Shown: piece by piece, positions 23,906-33,699 of the stretch | Layout: each line of letters starts with the position of its first letter | How positions within the stretch are numbered: position 1 is the first letter of the stretch | Origin: Vitis vinifera | Taxonomy: Eukaryota; Streptophyta; Magnoliopsida; Vitales; Vitaceae | Direction: 5' to 3' | NCBI RefSeq assembly: GCF_030704535.1 | Contig: NC_081816.1 | Coordinates: 9,102,001-9,166,000 of the forward strand | DNA length: 64,000 nt | Made by a program: the position numbers and the translations under genes | The notes under the pieces: generated by a model | What the model saw: the letters and a program-made list of their open reading frames with translations, nothing else | What the model was told of the DNA's origin: nothing | Databases searched by the model: none

Positions 23906-24671
23906 TACCTAATACTGCTCTGGTGGCTATGGCGTTTGTCTTATGGAATATCTTCTCACTGAGATTGATTGAAAGCCCCTGGAGTGAGGAAGTGGATTCA
24001 ATAACATCTCATGCCTCCTGGAAGATCCCATAACTGTAGGGAGGGAAGGAAATACGTTGAATAGTAGTATGAGATAGCCTCAATGGTAGATCACAGGACA
24101 GTTTTATGTTTTAAATATCCAAAAAATGAAAAAAAAAAAAAACGAATTTCAAGAGCAACTGAAGATTTGACAACTTGAAACACAAAGAGGCATAGATTAC
24201 AAGGGAACAAGGAAGAAAAGGGATGATAAATGCAATCAAGGACTTTTGATGAATCGATGGTCCATGGATACTGTGAACACAAACAAGTTTCACCATTCAG
24301 GATTTCAAGAAACATTTCAAGAAACAGAGTCAAGCACAGGAGGACAATAGATTGTATTTTGGAAGATGCCCAAACAATAATATTTTTGAAGGATACCCAA
24401 ATGGAAAAAGTTGAAAATGATATTAAATATCCAGATGGGATGAAGTGGAGCAGCAGGCTGGTTGTTCAATTCTAGGAAAAGAAAATGGAGAAAGTTCTGG
24501 AACAACATTGGGGGAAAAGAGAATCCTACAATGTGGTGGTTCTTTCCCCAAAATATCCTTGATTGTTGTACCAGCTTCGAAGAAGAAAGAGACAAAAGCG
24601 AGCTGCAGGTTTCAACGAAAAATATAATTTGAGAGGAAAGAAAAAGAAGATTAATAGTTGAAGGAAAGGCA

Positions 24672-24675
<4 letters not shown>

Positions 24676-24728
<53 letters not shown>
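24676..24728. repeat. T53 homopolymer
   Basis: Fifty-three consecutive T. It may be the reversed poly(A) tail of a minus-strand retroposon, but the flanking sequence was not matched to a family and no target duplication was seen. Confidence 0.9.
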
Positions 24729-24730
<2 letters not shown>

Positions 24731-24923
24731 GGAGATTGCAGACAGAAAATTATCTAGTAATAAGGACAAGCTAGTTACACTACATACATGTAAATAATTT
24801 GTATAGCAATACCAAACTCATCCTTCCTTCCCAAACAAGTGATCACCACCCTTACCCACCAGTCAAAAGAAGTTAGAAACAAGGAAATAAAAATGGTAAA
24901 GAAACACAAATTCAACTTCTGGC

Positions 24924-25071
24924 TCCTCTCTGTTATGTACTCTAGTTTTGGTTATACCTTGGCTCCATTTTTTGGTTGTTTCTTTGTTGCTTGTCGTATA
25001 CACCCTTTGTTCCTCAATGTGCTGTTTCTATGGTGTTTGTTTATCAAATTATATTATTGCCTATCAAAAAA
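24924..25071 (+). mobile_element. 5'-truncated LINE tail with target duplication
   Basis: About 150 bp ending in GCCTATCAAAAAAA, similar to the other LINE tails. It is flanked by AACTTCTGGCTCCT (from 24914) and AACTTCTGGATCCT (from 25071), one mismatch, which is the expected target-site duplication. It lies just downstream of the coding end of RLP block A. Confidence 0.7.
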
Positions 25072-25081
25072 ACTTCTGGAT

Positions 25082-26760
25082 CCTTTCTTTCTTTCCCTTC
25101 TCTGATTTTTCCTCCTCCTGCTAAAAGTCTTCACAAACTGTTCATATTTCCTTGTGGTCAAGGTATGCCTAATAACCACCACAACTAGCTCACTTCCATA
25201 TTCCATCGACACTAGCATCAAACCAACTTTAATCGTGTACTTTGAGTCTTCATCTTGCTCAGAGATTAAAAGTGGTGGTGGTGATGGCTCAGAGTCTGAA
25301 ATGTGTTGCCTTCATGTGAGCTGTTTTGAAATGTGTTAAATTGTCTCCCTCGTTGTGAGGTGATTGTGGGAAACATTGAAGAACCCAAGGTATCTATCCT
25401 TGTTAGTTGCTGAGGTATCTCTCCTGGGAGCTTGTTGTGAGAGAGGTCCAATGACTCAAGATGTTCTAGGTTCTTCAAGGAAGATGGGATCTGACCTGTA
25501 AAACTGTTGCCAAATAGGTTGAGCAAATGAAGCCTCTTGAGGTTCCCAATGGATTCTTGAATCTCTCCACTGAATTTGTTGCTTGAGATTTCAATGGCTG
25601 TTATCAGTGACATTCTCAGACTCTCTTTCCATGCCTTTCATCATCATTGTCATTGTGAATATGTAACATGAACTAAGTTACCATTGCTTCTGAAAACTTG
25701 TGGAAGTCTGCATATAGGTCAACTGTGTTGTGTCCAAAATTTTCATTGCAGGCCAAATTTGAAATATTCTGGTGATAAATTACCTGTAAAACCATTGTAG
25801 GAGACTTCAATGACTTGCAACATGGAAAACTCAAACTTGGTTTAGGACTCCCAGTCCACCATGGAATCTGTTAGATCACAGAATGAGAACCTCTTACTCT
25901 GGAAGAGCTCCCAGGAAAAAAGTGAAAGTATTCTTGATCTTATTGTCTTCAAGATTAAGGCTCTCAAGCACTGTACAAGTGGTCAAGGACCTTGGTACTG
26001 GCTCTTCTAAGTGATTTTCACTTAAATCAATCATCTTTAATCAGCTTCTTCCATTGATGCATGTTTGAGGAATATTCCCATTGAAGTTGTTGCCTCGTAG
26101 ATTCAATACTGATAAAGAACTGCTGAATTTACTCGAATGTTGTGGAATGATGCCACTTAAACTGTTGTTTGACAAATCAAGAATCTGAAGAACACTCAAG
26201 TTGCACATTGATAGTGGAATGTTTCCTGTTAGCTTATTGTTTTGGACAAAATAATAAGAGGTGGATGATGGTGGAACTGGTAGTGATTCTTGCAGCAGAT
26301 TGGAAGTAAGGTCTAGAAGTAGTAGATTAGTCCATGGAAGGAAAGCTGGAGGGTGGTCAAATCCTGTGAAGAAGTTATTGTGAGGAATATGGTGAAAAGA
26401 GTTTTTTTACCTACATTCAATATCCATTTTGGTATTTGGCCAGAAATTTTGTTTTCAGAAACAACTAACAACCTCAATTATGGGAAACTTGCTCAAGTTG
26501 CATGAAGCCAACCCCAAAACCTCAAAATTGGGAACAGTCTCATTGACACTGATCTTTAGTGAGGAATGACAATTTGTTATACAGCAAGCCAAGCCAAGCC
26601 AAGTAAAATTTTTGAGCTTAAAAAACATATCCAGCTCCATTTTGCCACTCAAGTTATTTGAAGGTAGATAAAGAGTTTCAAGGTTTACTAGTTCAAATAT
26701 TGAGCTTGGAATTTGCCCATCTAACCTATTTTACCCTAGATCTAAAAATGCTAATTGGGT

Positions 26761-26807
<47 letters not shown>

Positions 26808-27661
26808 TTCTTTTGATAACTGAGGAACCTTCCATGGCTGAGCCTTTTGGCTCTCCATGAGGACCCAAACCTCAGGTTGTTGCTGCACACACCACAAACC
26901 AACACTGAGTAATCTAGGTATTCAATCAGTGGCAAGAATCAAATATGGGAATGTGTGCCTCTACCACAAATCCTGACACTTGTACTGACCAACTGAGTAC
27001 CTTGACAGATGATAATTGGGTCAGGTTTATGAGGTAAGATGTATTTTTACCAAATTGCTGGGCTAAGAAATTTAGTTGGGTTAGGTTTTCAAGAGAAGGT
27101 AGGATCTCACTATTCAAATTGATCTGCATAAGGTGCAAAAAGGTGAGTTTAGTTAACAAATTGATTCAAGACAAGGTCTCATCACTGACATCATTAGAAG
27201 AAATATCAAATCAAGTGAGTTGAGTAAGATTTTCCATTGAAGAAGAAATCTGACCCCTAAAAGAGTTATTTGAAAGGTCCTGGTAAGTAAGCCGGGTAAG
27301 GTTGTTACCAAGTGAAGGTGGAACCAACCTGGTGAAATTACATATACTGACGTCCAGTTCATTTCAGGAATCAAGGATTACGAATGAAGTTGGTAGCTGA
27401 CCAGAGAAACTTGTTCCAGCAAGGCCAACAACTTTGGAGACTGGTTCCATGAAATTCAGGCACATGACTGGTTGGATCTGGGTTGCTCCTCATGCCTAGA
27501 AATTGTAGGCTTTGCAGGTGGAAGATGCCTGTAAAGAATTCACCATGGAATCCACAATTTTCAAGATATAGATATGTCATTGAAGATAAATTTGTCTAGA
27601 TATCAGGTAATTTTGAAGAAATATTCACCTGGCTGAGATGAAGTTTCTTTAGGCGGGTTAA
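25082..27661 (-). pseudogene. RLP block A, 3' part (LRRs to C-terminus)
   Basis: Fragments of an LRR receptor-like protein in several frames: LRRs at 27371-27580, 27153-27374 and 26455-26652, and C-terminal LRRs at 25266-25613 (NKFSGEIQESIGNLKRLHLL, SLDLSHNKLPGEIPQQL). Sequence matching the membrane-span codons of the other copies continues to about 25.1 kb. Frameshifts and stops break it repeatedly. A SINE (26764-27012) sits inside, and a LINE at 27678 separates this part from the N-terminal part at 31641-32183. RLPs of this type are plasma-membrane proteins with extracellular LRRs that act with SOBIR1/BAK1 in immunity or development; this copy is not functional as read. Confidence 0.88.
26764..27012 (-). 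mobile_element. tRNA-derived SINE inside RLP block A
   Basis: On the minus strand a ~205-bp body is followed by 42 A (T run 26765-26806). It is flanked by a perfect 12-bp target duplication TAATTGGGTCAG at 26752-26763 and 27013-27024. Near its 5' end GTACTCAGTTGGTCAGTACA resembles a Pol III A box, and about 40 bases on, ATTTGATTCTTG resembles a B box, as in tRNA-derived plant SINEs. The long unbroken tail and perfect duplication suggest a fairly recent insertion. Confidence 0.85.
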
Positions 27662-27938
27662 GTTCTGCACTAGATTTTGACAGGTTGGCTGCCTTTAGTA
27701 GGTTTCTGGGAATGCCAACTGAAGGCCATGAGGAGGAGATTCTGGCGATGCTGAAGCGAATAAAGGCTCGCAAGGGTCTTAATGGGCAGAAGTGTGATAG
27801 AAAGAAAGACAAATCTGCATCTTCTCAGTCTGAAAGGGAGCTGAAGAAACTGGAGTGGTTGGTGAGCTATAAGGGCACAAACTCAGAGAGTGGTAGGGTT
27901 AATGTTTGGGGGGCAATTTCTGGAGGGGACTCATGAAG

Positions 27939-28184
27939 TTAAGAATTTTGTCTTGGAATGTAAGAGGGGCCAATGACCGTAACAAAAGAATGGTGTTGAA
28001 GTCTTTCATCAAAATGCAGAAGTTAGATTTGGTTTGTATTCAGGAGACCAAAATCCAAGATATGTCCTTAGGTGTGGTGCGAAGTCTAGGGATAGGGAAA
28101 TTCATTGAATGGGGTGCGGTCAATGTGAGGGGGGCTTCTGGGGGGATTGTAGTGTTCTGGGGGGATTGTAGTGTTCTGGGATAG
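27939..28184 (+). pseudogene. LINE ORF2 endonuclease N-terminus, frameshifted
   Basis: The frame begins LRILSWNVRGANDRNKRMVL and QKLDLVCIQETK, the APE-type endonuclease start. A 19-bp tandem duplication at about 28138-28177 shifts the frame and ends it. Further endonuclease sequence (GDFNVV-like, near 28375) continues in other frames. Confidence 0.85.
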
Positions 28185-29401
28185 TAAAGTTCTTGAGTTG
28201 GTGGGTATGGAGGTTGCGGTTTACTCAATTTCTTGCTGGTTTAAGAATTGTGATGATGGTTTTGTTTGGTTTTTTACTGGGGTGTATGACCCTACATAGA
28301 GAGGTGTTAAAGAGGATTTTTGGGTGGAATTGGGGGTTATAAGGGGACTATGGAATGACCCATGGTGTATTGGGGGCGACTTCAATGTTGTAAGATTCCC
28401 TTAGGAGCGTTTTGGTGGCAACCAGAGGTTGTCTACAACAATGAGAAGATTTTCAAAGGTCATAGATGAGCTTCAACTAGAGATCTTCACTTGATAGGGG
28501 GCCTTTTCACGTGGAGGAGGGGAAGGGGGGGTGGGGGGTGGGTTTGAACAATCAAGTCCTTGCATAGTTAGATTGCTGCTTGGTGTCTGATGATTGGGAA
28601 GGTAATTTCCATGGAGTGTTACAGTACTTGTTGCCTAGACCCGTTTTAGACCATGCTCCAATTCTGTTGGATGGGGGGTGTGTGTGTAGAGGCCATTCTC
28701 CTTTCAAGTTTGAGAATATGTGGCTTAAGGAGGAAGATTTTAAGGAGTTAGTGAAGTCTTGGTGGATGACCCTTAATTTTAGGGGGTCCCTCAGCTTTGA
28801 TTTGGTAGAAAAATTGAAAAGCCTTACAGGTTTCTTGAAGAGGTGGAACATTGAAGTTTTTTGGAATATGGCTGTTAAAAATTTAGAGGCCCTATCTCAA
28901 GTGGAATTCTGGAATTCTAAAGAGGCGTAGGGTACCTTATCCTTTGAGGAGGAGTTTGCCAGGGAGAGCTCAAGGGCAGAACTTAAGAAATGGGCTCTAA
29001 TGGAAGAAACAAGTTGAAGGCAGAAATCTAGGGAGGTCTGACTGAAGGAAGGGGATAGAAAGACCGGTTTCTTCCACAAAATGACAAATGCTCATAGGAA
29101 GAGGAATACTATGACTTAGGTGAAGATTAACGGGGTTTCTTTCACAGAGGAGGCTGATATAAGGGAAGGGATTGTTCAGGCTTTTTAGTCACTTCAGTCA
29201 AGACTGCCATGGGAGTGGAGTGTAATGGACATGAGGTATATTGTTCTTCACTGTCAAGATGCAGCAAAATTGGAGGAACCATTTTGTGAGGAGGAGTTGT
29301 TCATTGCCTTGTCAGAGTTAAATGGGGATAAAGCTTTGGGGCCGGATGACTTTTCTCTAGCTTTTTGGCAACACCGCTAGGATATAGTCAAGGTTAAGGT
29401 C

Positions 29402-30319
29402 TTGAGTTTCTTTAAGGAATTTCACGAACATGAGTGCTTTGCGAAAAACCTCAATGCAACGTTTCTAGTGTTGGTTCCAAAGAGAGGAGAAGCTGAAGAG
29501 TTGAAAGATTTTATGCCGATAAGTTTGGTGGGCAACCTATATAAGCTATTGGCTAAGGTGTTAACTAATAGGCTAAAGAAAATGATGGGAAAAGTGGTAT
29601 CAAAATATCATAATGCGTTTGTGGAAGGAAGATAAATTCTTGATGTGGTTCTTATAGCTAATGAGACAATTGACTCAATGTTGAGAAGTAATAGAGCAGG
29701 GGTGCTTTGTAAACTTGATATTGAAAAAGCTTGTGATCATGTAAGCTGAAATTTTTTATTTGAGGTGTTAGGAAAAATGGGTTTTGGACAAAGGTGGATC
29801 AATTAGATTAGTTGGTGCATCTCAACTCCAAGGTTCTTGGTGTTAGTGAATGGTACTCCCTCGAGGTTTTTTCAGAGCGCTAGGGACTTAAGGCAAGGGG
29901 ATCCATTATCCTCGTACTTGTTTGTTCTAGCTATGGAGGTGCTCAGTTGCCTTCTTGGAAGAGTAAGAGAGGGTGGCTACTTGTTTGGCTTCAAAGTGTT
30001 AGGGAGAAATGGGGAGGGCTTGGAGATTTCCTATTTGTTGTTTGCAGATGATACTTTGGTTTTTTGTGACGCCACCTCTTTCCAAATGACTTATTTGAGT
30101 TGGTTATTCATGTGGTTTGAGGCCATTTCAAATTTGAAAATCAATTTAGATAAAAGTGAACTTATTCTGGTTGAGGGGGTGTCGAATGTAATGGAGTTGG
30201 TTGCTATATCTGGTTGTAAAGTGGGTGCGCTCCCAACCACTTATTTGGGGCTCCCTCTAGGAACTGCCCATAACTTGGTGGTGGCTTGGGACAGGGTTGA
30301 AGAAAGGTTTAGATGCTAG
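29402..30319 (+). pseudogene. LINE reverse transcriptase domain, broken
   Basis: Two open stretches carry RT blocks: FMPISLVGNLYKLLAKVLTN (29402-29635) and RQGDPLSSYLFVLAMEVL with the catalytic FADD (29837-30319). Stop codons between 29635 and 29837 and after 30319 break the domain. The two stretches are in expected order and spacing for a non-LTR reverse transcriptase. Confidence 0.88.
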
Positions 30320-31640
30320 CTATCCTGCCAATCTATTTTATGTCTCTTTTCTGGATGCCGAGGAGAGTTTGTTTAAGGTTGGAGAAGATTCAAAGGGACT
30401 TTTTGTGGGGAGGTGGGGCTCTAGAGAATAAGCCTCATTTAGTGAAGTGGGATATTGTTTGTTTAGATAAAAGAAAATGAGGTATTGGAGTTAGACGTCT
30501 TAACTCTCTTAGTAAGGCTCTCCTTTGCAAATGGATTTGGCGCTTTGCTAAGGAAAGGGATGCCTTTTGGAGAGAGAAGTTATTTGTGGTAAATTTAGGG
30601 AATTGGAAGGGGATTGGTGCTCTAAGGAAGTGAGGGGCAGCTATGGTGTTGGTCTATGGAAGGCTATAAGGCTTTTGTGGGAGTTAGTCTCTTCTAGAAC
30701 TCTCTTCGTAGTGGGTAATGGGAGAAGGGTCAAGTTTTGGAGAGATAGATGGTGCGGGGATGAGCCTTTATGTGTGTCCTTTCCCTCCTTGTTCGCTCTA
30801 GCTTGCTTAAAAGAGGTTTGGGTGGCGGATTTGTGGGTGCACTATTCTGAGGGGGGGTGGATGGAACCCAAGCTTCTCTAGATCTCTCAATGACTGGGAG
30901 TTGAGACGGTGGAATGCTTCTTGTCAAGGATTCAAGACAAGGTGGTGGTTGAGAAGAGGGAGAATGGTGCTATTACAAAGAGTGGATCCTTTTGTGTTAA
31001 GTCCCTCTATTTCATCCTTGAGGAAGTAAGGGTAAGCCCTTTCCTTACTAGAATTGTGTAGAATTCTTGGGTCCCTTCTAAGGTTAGTTTTTTTGCTTGG
31101 GAGGCAACATGGGGGAAATTTTTGACTATAGACCAATTGCAAAGGAGAGGGTAGTCTTTAGCCAATAGATTCTCCATTTGTTATGCTCATGAGGAGTCAA
31201 TTGACCATATACTCTCTCATTGTGGGAAGGCAAGGCTGTTGTGGGAGCTCTTGTTCTCTTTGTTCAAGGTGTGTTGGGTGATTCATGCTTCTATTAGAGA
31301 GACCCTTTTAGGGTGGTAGGGCTCGTTCATGGGAAGAAAGTGTGGAGAGCAGTGCCTTTGTGCCTCTTCTGGACAATTTGGAGTTTTCTGTTCAAAGGTT
31401 GAATGTGTAGTTTATTATCTTGGACAAACTTGTTTATAAAACATACTTTTATGTTTTTAGTTGATTTTATTGATTGGTGGGGAGGGATTGAGGGATGGAG
31501 TATTTTTGTTTTCCCTATCCTTTTTAGCGTTGTTAGGCGGCCGTTGTATACACCGTGTGTACTTTGGTGCGCCCCTTTTGGTGTTTTTATACAATTTGCA
31601 CTTATCCAAAAAAAAAAAAAAAAGGTTCTGCACTAGATTT

Positions 31641-32183
31641 CTTAGGTCAAGCTCTTGGAGCTTGAATATTGGGTTGTGGGAGAGATCAAGGAAAACCAAT
31701 TTGGATAGCTCTAAGAGTTCCGATAAGATTTGGCCAGAGAATGAGGAAGAGGAGAGGTCAAGGCTTCTTAGCCTGGAAAGATGACCAACTTTATATGTGA
31801 TTTGAGAGTAGTTGAAATGATTGCCTGAGAGATTAGGCCTTCAAAGATGAATAAGGTGGAAGAGGCCGCTGCTGGAGTTGATAGAAATGCAGAGACAACT
31901 GCTAGCAAGGTTAAAGTCAATCACATGACCAGTGTCTCTTTCACACTCAACACCATCCCATGAGCAGCAATCACTGCTTCTCCTCCCTGTTTCCAACTTG
32001 CAACCTTTGGATAAGCTGAAGGGTCCTCAGAAACATGCTTATCAACCAAGAAGCTTGCTTAAATTCAAGTAAGTTTTCTCTGTCATTATCATCACAGGGT
32101 GGCTGCATAGACACTAAAAGATGAAAACATAAGAGTAAAATCTGGAGGCTTATCAATGTGGAAAGGTACATAAATGATCCCAT
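31641..32183 (-). pseudogene. RLP block A, 5' part (signal peptide and LRR cap)
   Basis: The ATG at 32181-32183 starts a hydrophobic signal segment (MGSFMYLSTLISLQILLLCF) and an LRR N-cap start (CDDNDRENLLEFKQAS). A frameshift follows directly after this. Homology to the other copies continues in other frames (GWDGVEC-type cap, first LRRs) up to the LINE junction. Together with 25082-27661 it made one gene before the LINE inserted. Confidence 0.88.
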
Positions 32184-33699
32184 AATGTCCTACTTTTTCT
32201 TAGCACTATTGACTAGGATGCATAGAACTAATGATTTTTTATACATAGGAGTAAGGTCTCGTGCAATGGTTTCCCCATGGTTTCACCTCGTGGTGTCTAA
32301 CTGCAGTGGAATCTTTGTTCCTCTTATTTCATTGCCAACATGATGCTCTCTCCACCTGGGGAGTATAAGCTTTATTATTTCTAACTTAGGCCTGTTCAAC
32401 ATGCCACCACTAGAGCTTTTTAAAATTTTTAGTGGAGTTTCTACAATGCCTCTATATAGCATGCATAAATCACAGTTACTTTTGAAAATGAGGAACCATG
32501 GGATCCAAGAGGTGTAAACAATTTGATAAATTACGTGCCTTTTGTAGAAATGTGAAACCCAAACCCCCATGGTTAGTTGGAAAAACCTTCATACTGTTTG
32601 AATTACGTCTATAAGATAAAGACTTTAAAATCTTAAACAACCTTTTCCAGTAAAATTATTGTATGATTCCTGATCTATAGAGCTCAGTATGATCCAACTC
32701 TTCTTTAATTGAACTGCTAGTCTTTAGCACTGTTTGTGACAGCATTAATGTTGTTTTTAATACTTATTTTGCTTAATTTTGTTGCTTCTTTGAGCTCTTA
32801 CATGAATTTATCTTGGTCTTTCCACCAAAACGATGAATTATTATTATTTTTTTTGATGGGTAAACACAGAAGAGAATATATTGATTAGAAAAAGGAAGCC
32901 CGAAGGGTAACTCAAGGCATACAGGAAGTATACAGCAAGTGCCAAAAGGCTAAAAAGAGCAAAATAGGAGGGAAAACAAAAACCTCTCCCGTCCTTACCT
33001 AGAGCCCAACCAATCAAAAACGTTAATTAAAGATAAAGGGCCAACATCTATAAACAACTTTGTCCAAGACCATAAACCACACACAAAAGAATATTTCAAC
33101 TTATGTACTGAAAACTCTTCATTGTCAAATGCTATCCTATTTCTTTCTTTCCATACCACCCAAAAAAGGCAAAATGATGAATTATAGTAGCAAAAAGAAA
33201 CAAAAAGGAAAATGACTATGATTCTGTAGTTATGAGGAAATGGAGGCAGGAACGAAAGAAACAGAGAACACAAGTTAGTGAATGACATTGTTATACTAAT
33301 GAAACGACAGTGATTTTAGTGTAGTGTAAAAATGTTTGCATTTCTTACTGCTTACAACTAAATGGCAGGTGTTGACACCTCTCAAAACAAAGAATTGGAG
33401 ATTAAGAAATGCAGAGTAAAATACTTATCAAAAAAAAAAAAAAAAAGGAAAAAAGAAAGAAAGAAAGGGAAATGCAGAGTAAAAATGGGACATTTGACTG
33501 TGAGAACCGACACCATTACTGGTTGATAGAGACAAGCAAGTTTCATTGCTCCCTACATGCAAATCTCCAAAGCCCTGTTCATTCCATACAGTAATACCAC
33601 TTCACTCCTAAACTCCAAAGAAAGAAAAATGGAGACAAAAACAATAAACTACTACCTTCAATTTCTGCCTCTCTTATTCTGCCTTATCTGTTTTTGTTG
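32184..33699. other. Spacer between RLP blocks A and B
   Basis: No gene. About 32630-32830 matches about 36420-36700 (GAGCTCAGTA, CTCTTCTTTAATT, ACTGTTTGTGA), so it is part of the duplicated gene-plus-spacer unit. It holds the LINE tail at 32842-33170. Confidence 0.55.
32842..33170 (-). mobile_element. 5'-truncated LINE tail with target duplication
   Basis: On the minus strand it encodes the end of LINE ORF2 (FWVVWKERNRIAFDNEEFSV, then WSWTKLFID, FDWLGS) and the usual tail, ending in a short A run at 32842. It is flanked by AAAACGATGAATTAT (32827-32841) and AAAATGATGAATTAT (33171-33185), one mismatch in 15. Confidence 0.85.

Larger units (their letters stand above)
22567..25081. other. Intergenic region with retroelement tails
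   Basis: No gene recognised. It contains the second copy of the 18.5-kb duplication (23130-23480), two LINE tails and a 53-base T run, described separately. 24100-24670 holds short open frames without motifs. Confidence 0.5.
27678..31624 (+). mobile_element. 5'-truncated LINE (L1-type) inserted in RLP block A
   Basis: About 3.95 kb, ending in 16 A (31608-31623). A perfect 16-bp target duplication GTTCTGCACTAGATTT lies at 27662-27677 and 31625-31640; the uninterrupted RLP-C copy has the corresponding site only once (near 39290). Parts in order: end of an ORF1-like frame (27685-27936), endonuclease start (27939 on), reverse transcriptase (29402-30319, with RQGDPLSSYLFVLAMEVL and FADD), and a zinc-finger/RNase H-like C-terminal region (30567-31620). 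Several stops and frameshifts make it inactive. Confidence 0.93.

Noticed and set aside
24676..24728. T53 as proof of a retroposon
   Set aside because: No target duplication or family body was identified next to it, so it is listed only as a homopolymer.
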